This document shows positions 1-4,907 of a DNA stretch of 7,250 bases, one piece after another (the first letter of the stretch is position 1; each line of letters opens with the position of its first letter). Position numbers and translations under genes: made by a program. The notes under the pieces are model-generated. The model was not told the DNA's origin and did no database searches. It was given only the letters and a program-made list of their open reading frames with translations. Source of the stretch: an uncultured Myxococcales bacterium (GTDB lineage Bacteria; Myxococcota_A; Polyangia; Polyangiales; Polyangiaceae); contig CALKVG010000546.1 in the NCBI GenBank assembly GCA_937998045.1, forward strand, positions 1-7,250, written 5' to 3'.

Positions 1-44
1 CACGCGTAAGATCGTCGGCAGCGTCAGATGTGTATAAGAGACAG
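1..44 (+). other. Illumina Nextera adapter and i5 index (sequencing artefact)
   Basis: Bases 12-44 match the 33-base Nextera/Tn5 read-1 adapter. Its last 19 bases (26-44) are the Tn5 mosaic end, AGATGTGTATAAGAGACAG. Bases 4-11 (GCGTAAGA) match the i5 index I recall as N517/S517, and bases 1-3 (CAC) match the end of the P5 flow-cell sequence. The order P5 tail, index, adapter is exactly that of a library molecule read from its end. This is untrimmed synthetic sequence joined to the contig and not a transposon. An ATG inside it (30-32) opens a spurious reading frame that must not be annotated. Genomic sequence begins at about base 45. Confidence 0.97.
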
Positions 45-45
45 A

Positions 46-159
46 CCTCGTGCTGCTTCGAAGCTGGCGCCCGTCGCGGGGGCGCTGGTGGCGGTCCGGA
101 GCCGCGCCGCGCGCGTCGCGAGCAGCGGCGACTGGGAGCTCTGGCGGACGAATCGCTAG
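46..159 (+). CDS. Possible 3' end of a truncated unknown gene
   Basis: From base 46 an open frame runs 37 codons to a TAG at 157-159. The translation ends in APVAGALVAVRSRAARVASS and then GDWELWRTNR. Third codon positions are almost all G or C, as in the real genes of the window, while another forward frame over the same bases is less biased. The 5' part is lost at the adapter junction, so no domain can be named. The short Ala/Val-rich stretch could be the end of a membrane segment. Its stop overlaps the stop of the convergent glycosyltransferase (CTA at 156-158). The aligned antisense frame has equally high GC3 but lacks a start codon and is only the region behind the glycosyltransferase stop. 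This may be chance, so confidence is low. Confidence 0.3.
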   Translation, partial: PRAASKLAPVAGALVAVRSRAARVASSGDWELWRTNR

Positions 160-881
160 TCCGTTCTGCGGCGCGCTTGTCGCGGCTTCAGCCGGATGCG
201 CACGACGTCGATCCAATCGCGCCTTATGCAGCCCCAGACGTCGACGCGCGACTCGCGAACCTCCGCGTTGGGAACCACGGGCACGGTCACGATCCGCGCG
301 CCTTGCCGGCGAGCGTCGAACAGGTACTCGAGATCGTACATTCCGCCGTCGACGAGCTGCCCGCGGGCGATGTCGCGCGCAAGATCGCCGCGGAAGGCCT
401 TGAAGCCGCACTGCGTGTCCTTGAACTGCCCGGAGTGGAAAACGAATGCGCGCTGGATGACGAGAAGTCCGCGCGAGACGGCATACCGCAGCGCGCTGTC
501 GAACGCCCGGTCGAGAGGGCGCTCGGCGATGACCACGTCGGCGCCCTCATCGAGCAGGCGCAAGAATTGGCCGACGTGCTCCAGCGGAACCGGAAGATCG
601 GCGTCCATCGTGAAGATGACGGATCCTCGCGCCTCGGTGACTCCACGACGAATGGCCGCGCCCTTTCCGGCGTGAGGTCCCTCGACGATCCGCACGTCGA
701 TGCGTGGGTCGGTCGCGGCGATCTGCTCGCCCGCCCTCGCTCGATGTTCGTCGGAGCTGTCATCGACGAAGATTACTTCGAACGCGCCGTCCAGGGCCGA
801 TAGACATTCGTTGAGGCGCTGCGCTGCGCCGGAGAAGTCCTCGTTGAGAGTGGGCACTACGACCGACGTCACGCGCGTCAT
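156..881 (-). CDS. Family 2 glycosyltransferase, Alg5/polyprenyl-phosphate sugar transferase-like
   Basis: This 241-residue protein has the GT-A fold signatures of GT2 enzymes: a nucleotide-binding start VVVPTLNE (7-14), DDSS (40-43), a GKG segment (72-74), the DxD metal/nucleotide-sugar motif as DAD (93-95), and DTQCGFK (155-161) followed by YDLEYLF (182-188). The last two are typical of the branch containing dolichyl-phosphate glucosyl- and mannosyltransferases (Alg5/Dpm1-like). These transfer a sugar from a nucleotide donor to a polyprenyl phosphate at the cytoplasmic face of the membrane. No transmembrane helix is visible, so it is probably soluble or peripheral. The C-terminus is strongly basic (KPRQARRR), which could aid membrane contact. 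I chose the ATG at 881 because the family motif begins six residues later, a weak GGGA lies about 6 bases upstream, and longer starts (944, 953) would overlap the preceding methyltransferase. It lies 28 bp behind that gene, so co-transcription is likely. Donor and acceptor are unknown. Confidence 0.92.
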   Translation of the reverse strand: MTRVTSVVVPTLNEDFSGAAQRLNECLSALDGAFEVIFVDDSSDEHRARAGEQIAATDPRIDVRIVEGPHAGKGAAIRRGVTEARGSVIFTMDADLPVPLEHVGQFLRLLDEGADVVIAERPLDRAFDSALRYAVSRGLLVIQRAFVFHSGQFKDTQCGFKAFRGDLARDIARGQLVDGGMYDLEYLFDARRQGARIVTVPVVPNAEVRESRVDVWGCIRRDWIDVVRIRLKPRQARRRTD

Positions 882-909
882 GGACGTCCCGATCCGCGCG
901 CCCGGGAGA

Positions 910-1635
910 TCAGGAAGTCGGGCGGCGCTCGACGACGAAAACATAGGTCCCACAGCAGATGCTGCGAAATAGAGGGGCTCGTTCGCAAAAGGGCTCCACG
1001 GCCTTCAGCGCTCCCGCGAGAGTGTCGGGACAGAAGAAGGGAACGAGGCCGACGAACTGCCCGGAGCGCACGGATCCCCCGAGCCGGCGCGCCCACGCGT
1101 GCAGGGTCGCGGGGAAAAAGGAGCGCTCTTCGTGCGCCCGGTGATACGGCGAGACGCGCTCGAGGATCTTCAGGACAGGGTTGTATCCATTCGGCTCGGT
1201 GACGGCGACGACTGGCGCCACACGCAGCGCCTCCCGTAGCGCGTCCCGGGGCTTGTCCAGATGATGAAGGACGCCTCGCAGGTGGGCGACGTCGAACGAG
1301 TCGTCGCCGAAAGGTAGCGCTTCGGCGCTACCGGACGAAAACGTGAGCGCCTTGTTCGCGGCACGCGTGCGCCCGAGCTCGACCGCACGTTCCGCATGGT
1401 CGATTCCGTGAACGGAAGCGGCATGGCCCTGCGAAAGCAGCTCGAGCGTGTAGGTCCCGTCGCCGCACCCGACGTCCAGCACGCGCTTGCCGCGGAAGTC
1501 CGTGCTGGCGAGCACCGCGTCCGTCAATCGACGATTGGCCAGAACGCTGCTGGCGCGCGCGTTGCTCGTGTAGAGATAGCCGGCGTTCGAGACGGCGTCC
1601 TTGTTGAAGGCCTCGAGCCCGGACCACTTCCCCAT
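910..1635 (-). CDS. Class I SAM-dependent methyltransferase (Methyltransf_11 type)
   Basis: This 241-residue protein is a Rossmann-fold methyltransferase. SAM-binding motif I is VLDVGCGDG (52-60). The acidic residue at the end of strand 2 is D80 in GIDH. The adenine-region motif is SAEALPFGDDSFD (103-115), followed by GVLHHLD (121-127) and VAVTEPNG (143-150). The C-terminal part, with a YHRAHEE segment (164-170), should hold the acceptor site. This family methylates small molecules, lipids or sugars in the cytoplasm, and the acceptor cannot be read here. The ATG at 1635 gives a normal family length. The frame stays open upstream to about 2058, but that stretch is antisense to the divergent methyltransferase and looks non-coding. 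No good Shine-Dalgarno sequence precedes the ATG. A 6-bp inverted repeat directly abuts it instead. The gene heads a probable two-gene operon with the glycosyltransferase, which suggests one partner adds the sugar and the other methylates the product or a precursor. Confidence 0.92.
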   Translation of the reverse strand: MGKWSGLEAFNKDAVSNAGYLYTSNARASSVLANRRLTDAVLASTDFRGKRVLDVGCGDGTYTLELLSQGHAASVHGIDHAERAVELGRTRAANKALTFSSGSAEALPFGDDSFDVAHLRGVLHHLDKPRDALREALRVAPVVAVTEPNGYNPVLKILERVSPYHRAHEERSFFPATLHAWARRLGGSVRSGQFVGLVPFFCPDTLAGALKAVEPFCERAPLFRSICCGTYVFVVERRPTS

Positions 1636-1771
1636 TACGGTGGTGACCGTAGCGAGTCCCTCGGTGATGGGCAACCCGAAGGGGCCTACACGGGCATTTT
1701 GCCCCGCCTCATTTCTGCCGCCTCTCGAGAGCGACGTTGCCGCTCGATCGCGCCCATGGCAAAAGGCGCTC
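1636..1771. promoter_or_regulatory. Divergent intergenic region with three palindromes
   Basis: The 136 bp between two divergently transcribed methyltransferase genes should carry both promoters. I see no convincing -35/-10 pair on either strand. Three inverted repeats stand out: TACGGT-GGTG-ACCGTA (1636-1651), directly upstream of the minus-strand ATG; GGGCA-TTT-TGCCC (1692-1704); and the 10-bp palindrome CTCTCGAGAG (1722-1731). Their placement would suit operators for a shared regulator, but short palindromes are frequent in DNA this GC-rich. A Shine-Dalgarno-like AAAAGG (1761-1766) serves the plus-strand gene. Confidence 0.4.
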
Positions 1772-2464
1772 ATGCAACGCCTCGAATCGGCTCCAGCCGG
1801 CGGCGCGCACGCGCACGGCGAGTCCGCCCGCTGGCATGACGCGTACCGCAGCAAGCAGCTCGTCGCGCGACGGGCGTCGTCGCACAAGAGAAAGCTGCAG
1901 CGTCTCGGCGCGTTGGATCTGCCGCGCAGCGCGCGTCTGCTCGACCTCTGCTGCGGCACCGGCGAGGCCCTCCGTATAATGCACGACGAAGGCTTCACCG
2001 ACCTCTCGGGCTCCGACATCACGATCGATCCGGATCTGCAGAAGGAGCCCTGGGCCAAGTTGACCGCGTCGGACGCGAGCGCCCTGCCCTACGCGGAGAA
2101 CACCTTCGATGCCGTCGTCTGCATGCACTCGCTTCACCACCTGGGCGGCGTCGTTCGCATCGGGAAGACGCTCGACGAGTGCGTGCGGGTCCTCGTCCCC
2201 GGCGGGCGCCTGATGGTGCTCGATCACTACGATTCCCTTCAGTTGCGCGCGGCATTCTGGGGACTGAGCAAGCCGTGGCTCACCTGGCCGACCGCCGGCC
2301 TCCGCAATTTCCGCCTGCAGCACCAAGAAGAATGGCCGTACATGTACGAGTATCTCGACTCGTGGTTCGCCGTCAGCGAGCTCCTTCACGCGCTCCCCTG
2401 CCGGCCCGAAGTCGAGCGCCGCGGGCTTTTCTTCTTCTACTGGGCGGGTCGCAAGTCGGTTTAG
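1772..2464 (+). CDS. Class I SAM-dependent methyltransferase (Methyltransf_11 type)
   Basis: This 230-residue protein carries the class I methyltransferase motifs: motif I LLDLCCGTGEAL (56-67), a strand-2 acidic residue D82 (GSDI), DASALPYAENTFDAVVCMHS (101-120) followed by LHHL (121-124), and the post-motif VLVPGGRLMVLDHYD (140-154). The C-terminal third is rich in Trp and Tyr (WPYMYEYLDSWF, 188-199), which suggests a hydrophobic or aromatic acceptor pocket; this is inference. The ATG at 1772 is preceded by AAAAGG with 5 bases of spacing, and the family-like sequence starts soon after it. The frame is open further upstream to about 1601, but that would run through the divergent promoter region. 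It is clearly different from its divergent neighbour, so the two are not a recent tandem duplication. It ends 28 bp from the convergent epimerase-type gene. The substrate is unknown. Confidence 0.92.
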   Translation: MQRLESAPAGGAHAHGESARWHDAYRSKQLVARRASSHKRKLQRLGALDLPRSARLLDLCCGTGEALRIMHDEGFTDLSGSDITIDPDLQKEPWAKLTASDASALPYAENTFDAVVCMHSLHHLGGVVRIGKTLDECVRVLVPGGRLMVLDHYDSLQLRAAFWGLSKPWLTWPTAGLRNFRLQHQEEWPYMYEYLDSWFAVSELLHALPCRPEVERRGLFFFYWAGRKSV

Positions 2465-2492
2465 ACGACCCGCCTCGAACGGGGAGAGAGCG

Positions 2493-3530
2493 TCAGAGGA
2501 GACCGCGCTCGCGGCACCAGTCGATGGCGCCGCGCATTCCTTCTTCGAGAGCGACGCGGGGGCGATAGCCGAGTTCGTCTGCGGCCTTCTCGATGGACAC
2601 CCCTACGTTCCAGTTCGCTTCGCCGACGAGATGCAGCGTCTGATGGTACACGCCGACCGTCGAGAGCAGGCCGTCGGCGATGTACGCGATCTCCGCCGCG
2701 ACAGGGGGGAGCGGTATGTAACGCGCCTCGACCCCGAGGGCGCGCGCCATGGCGTCCACGACCGCTTTCGTCGTGTACGGTTCGCGGTCGGCAATGTTGT
2801 AAACCTGCCCCGGCGCGCGCGACGAAGTCAAAGCCAGCCGTAGGCCCTGGACGAGATTGTCGATGTGCGTGAGGCTTCGAGCGTACGCCCCGCGACCCAC
2901 GAGTGGCATACGACTCGAGCGGATCCGCCGGTAAAGGTCGACGTGCCGCTGCGGAACCGGAGGTCCGTAAAACATGCACGGGCGAAGCACAGTGCGCTCC
3001 ATGCTGCCGCCGGTTTCGAAAAGCCAGCGCTCCCCGAGCCATTTGCTCCGGCCGTAGTGGCTGAGGGGTCGGTCCGGATCGGTCTCGCGGAGCGAGCGAT
3101 CGCGGGAGTCGGAGCGACCGGCGGCTGCATTCGTGCTGACGTAAACGAATCGCTTGGCGCCGGCGCGGGCCGCGGCGCGCGCGAGTGCACGAGTCCCCTG
3201 CGCGTTGATGGCGTAGTACTCGTCGATCCGCCGAACGTGCATGATGGCCGCCGCGTGCACGATCAGGTCGACCCCGCGAACTGCGCGCTCCACCGACGCC
3301 GGGTCCAGCAAATCGCCATGAACGACCTCGGCGTCGACGCCCCAGCGGAGCTTGCCCTCCGAGACATCGGCCGGGGACGTCGCGGGCTGCACGAGACAAC
3401 GCACGCGAGCGACGCCATCGAGCGGTTCGCGATCGAGTGACCGCAGGAAGGCGTCCGCAAGCCACCCGGGCGCACCCGTCACGAGCAATACACCGCGACC
3501 GTCACCGCCCAGGGGAGCCCGTTCCGTCAT
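2493..3530 (-). CDS. Extended SDR, NAD(P)-dependent epimerase/dehydratase or 3-beta-HSD-like
   Basis: This 345-residue protein is an extended short-chain dehydrogenase. The N-terminal cofactor loop is TGAPGWLA (18-25), with Ala in place of the usual third Gly of TGxxGxxG. Further motifs are the strand-3 HGDLLD (71-76), AAA in VHAAAIMHV (91-99), the catalytic Ser region VYVSTNAA (129-136), the catalytic YxxxK as Y159-GRS-K163, and LRPCMFYGP (182-190). Length and motif order fit the NAD-dependent epimerase/dehydratase and 3-beta-hydroxysteroid dehydrogenase/isomerase group. These act on nucleotide sugars, sterols or similar hydroxyl substrates in the cytoplasm, and I cannot choose between them. 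The ATG at 3530 has no Shine-Dalgarno sequence; the bases upstream form one arm of an 8-bp inverted repeat. No in-frame ATG lies between it and the cofactor loop, and the start at 3530 gives a normal N-terminus. The gene converges on the plus-strand methyltransferase and may act in the same surface-glycan or lipid pathway. Confidence 0.93.
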   Translation of the reverse strand: MTERAPLGGDGRGVLLVTGAPGWLADAFLRSLDREPLDGVARVRCLVQPATSPADVSEGKLRWGVDAEVVHGDLLDPASVERAVRGVDLIVHAAAIMHVRRIDEYYAINAQGTRALARAAARAGAKRFVYVSTNAAAGRSDSRDRSLRETDPDRPLSHYGRSKWLGERWLFETGGSMERTVLRPCMFYGPPVPQRHVDLYRRIRSSRMPLVGRGAYARSLTHIDNLVQGLRLALTSSRAPGQVYNIADREPYTTKAVVDAMARALGVEARYIPLPPVAAEIAYIADGLLSTVGVYHQTLHLVGEANWNVGVSIEKAADELGYRPRVALEEGMRGAIDWCRERGLL

Positions 3531-3531
3531 G

Positions 3532-3550
3532 GGGTTTGCATAGCAAACCC
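3532..3550. repeat. Perfect 8-bp inverted repeat, 3-base loop, at the epimerase start
   Basis: GGGTTTGC (3532-3539) and GCAAACCC (3543-3550) are exact reverse complements around ATA. The repeat takes up half of the 38 bp between the stop of the membrane-protein gene and the epimerase ATG, ending one base before that ATG. As RNA it would form a stable hairpin where a ribosome binding site is expected. It could be a terminator or attenuator (though no T tract follows), a translation-blocking hairpin, or a DNA operator. The sequence alone does not decide. Confidence 0.75.
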
Positions 3551-3568
3551 GTCACGCCCGCACTCGGT

Positions 3569-4648
3569 TCACCGGAGCGAGGCTTCCAGCTGCGCCTTCG
3601 CGAGCGCGTCGGCGGCAGCCGCGCTCTCGTATTCCGGAGCGCTGGGTGCGGGCTTTGCGCCCTTCGACGAGTGCGAAGACCCGCCGCCGTTCGAAGCGCT
3701 CGCTGCGGTTCCCCCGGCCGACGGCGAAGCTGGTCGAGACGCGGAGTGCGTCCCGGTCGTCGGCCTGGACGCGCTCGCCCGGGCGATTGCGACCGGTTCC
3801 CAGGCGGGAGCAGCGCGGGCGCTCGCGCGTGTCGAGGGCACCGGCGCGGCGGGCGCTGGGGCGGCGGTTGCCGTAGTCTCCGCAGCGGCCAGGCAAGCGC
3901 CAGGCGCCGGATTCTGGTCGGTCCCGAGCGCCGGCGCCTTCGGATTCGCGGCCGGCAGCGCGGTCACCTCGGGAAACGGCGTGACCGCGGCGGCGGGGCG
4001 CGCGGTGTTCGAGTGATCGGACCCGACCAGGCTGGCGGTCGCGTCGAGCAGGCCGTCGGCGTCTCCGCGCGCGATGGCGGCCGTCACCAGCCCGACGAAC
4101 GCGCCCATCGTTACGAGCGCCGCGGCGACGGACTTCGTCGAGTCGGGTCGGGTGATCCGTGACCTCGCGGTGATGACCGCCGAGGGAGGGTCGCCGACGT
4201 CGCTCGCGCGCTCGAGCCTGCGACCCGCCGGACGCTTCCCGCGACCCTCCGGAGCTGGAGGCGCGCTGCTCGGGGACGTGCGGAGCAAGAGACCTTCGGG
4301 GGTGGGGCGAAGGATCGTTCGGTCCTCCTCGTCGGCCGTGGGCAGGACCGCGCCCCGCTGGCTCTCCAGCCGCTGGGGAATGCGCATCCCTCCACGGAGG
4401 CTCGGCACGCGCGGCGCCTTCCCTACCCTCGGCTGCGGGACGGGGGTATCCGGCCGAGGCGGAAGGATCGACGCGTGCGACGCTCCGTAGAACAGCGTGG
4501 GATCGTCGTCGGCGGCATCGCGCTCGCGCGGGCCCGGAAACTCGGCGTCGTGGGCGGCCGGAGCTCGCGACGCGTCGGGGTCGACCAACGCGGCAAGCTC
4601 TCGGTTCGGCTCGTAGAAACGCGCGGGTCGCTTCGATGAGGGCTGCAC
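3569..4648 (-). CDS. Unknown single-pass membrane protein, Ala/Pro/Ser-rich
   Basis: I do not recognise this 359-residue protein. Residues 1-170 are polar and Pro-rich with two acidic Thr-containing patches: DAADDDPTLFYG (44-55, T51) and ADEEDRTILRPTPEG (105-119, T111, T116). One hydrophobic helix (about 173-193) is preceded by Arg/Lys (R162, R164, R167, K172) and followed by Asp, so the positive-inside rule puts the N-terminus in the cytoplasm. Residues 200-340 are low-complexity Ala/Pro/Ser/Thr/Gly, as in a periplasmic spacer. The C-terminus is a short Ala-rich helix (ADALAKAQLEASLR). There is no signal peptide and no catalytic motif. The start is GTG at 4648, chosen for the strong GGGAGG 5 bases upstream; a nearby ATG (4653) is out of frame. 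The gene follows a Ser/Thr kinase gene on the same strand after 259 bp with a sigma-54-like promoter between, so it is probably its own transcription unit. A role as kinase substrate or envelope-spanning linker is inference only. Confidence 0.82.
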   Translation of the reverse strand: MQPSSKRPARFYEPNRELAALVDPDASRAPAAHDAEFPGPRERDAADDDPTLFYGASHASILPPRPDTPVPQPRVGKAPRVPSLRGGMRIPQRLESQRGAVLPTADEEDRTILRPTPEGLLLRTSPSSAPPAPEGRGKRPAGRRLERASDVGDPPSAVITARSRITRPDSTKSVAAALVTMGAFVGLVTAAIARGDADGLLDATASLVGSDHSNTARPAAAVTPFPEVTALPAANPKAPALGTDQNPAPGACLAAAETTATAAPAPAAPVPSTRASARAAPAWEPVAIARASASRPTTGTHSASRPASPSAGGTAASASNGGGSSHSSKGAKPAPSAPEYESAAAADALAKAQLEASLR

Positions 4649-4653
4649 GTCAT

Positions 4654-4659
4654 CCTCCC
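4654..4659 (-). promoter_or_regulatory. Strong Shine-Dalgarno sequence that sets a GTG start
   Basis: On the minus strand GGGAGG is followed by ATGAC and then GTG (4648-4646). The 5-base spacing is near ideal and identifies the GTG as the start. The ATG inside the spacer (4653-4651) is in a different frame and sits too close to the Shine-Dalgarno sequence. Confidence 0.75.
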
Positions 4660-4701
4660 GGGTTCGAGAAACTTCAGACCAGGACCCCGGTTGCCCGCTT
4701 T

Positions 4702-4718
4702 TGCATGGTGCGAGCCAA
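4702..4718 (-). promoter_or_regulatory. Sigma-54 (-24/-12) promoter-like element
   Basis: The minus strand reads T-TGGCTCG-CACC-ATGCA from 4718 to 4702. The RpoN consensus is (Y)TGGCACG-N4-TTGCW. The invariant GG (-24) and GC (-12) are present at exactly the required spacing, with two mismatches elsewhere (T for A in TGGCACG, A for T in TTGCW). Transcription would start about a dozen bases downstream, near 4691, leaving a leader of about 40 bases before the GTG at 4648. Upstream, GCGCAGT occurs twice 10 bp apart (4723-4729 and 4733-4739), and CGACGCGAGA twice (4814-4823 and 4892-4901). Either could mark protein-binding sites, but no known activator site was recognised. The rest of this 259 bp gap shows nothing else I can support. 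Confidence 0.5.
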
Positions 4719-4907
4719 GTGAGCGCAGTTGCGCGCAGTCGAAACTTTCCCGCGCGAGGCGCTCATTTGGCGCCGATCTGGGGCTCGCGTTCCCCCGTGC
4801 AAAAGGCAACGCGCGACGCGAGACCCGCCGTGAGGGTCGACCGATCCAACGCGCGCGATGTAAGGACGGGTCGTCCGCAGAGCGCGACGATCGACGCGAG
4901 ATCGGCG

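Noticed and set aside
30..803. A 257-codon plus-strand frame starting at base 30
   Set aside because: Its start lies in the synthetic adapter and the rest is antisense to the glycosyltransferase.
1975..1980. A perfect TATAAT -10 hexamer
   Set aside because: It lies inside the plus-strand methyltransferase coding region with no matching -35 and no gene start behind it.
1636..2058. N-terminal extension of the minus-strand methyltransferase to 2058
   Set aside because: The added residues are antisense to the divergent methyltransferase and resemble no domain. The ATG at 1635 gives the normal family length.
2469..2483. CCCG-N7-CGGG as a bidirectional terminator between convergent genes
   Set aside because: The stem is only 4 bp with no T tract on either side. 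The location is right but the structure is too weak.
4864..4876. GGACG-GGT-CGTCC as a terminator of the kinase gene
   Set aside because: The stem is 5 bp and is followed on the minus strand by TTACAT rather than a T run. It is possible but not supported.
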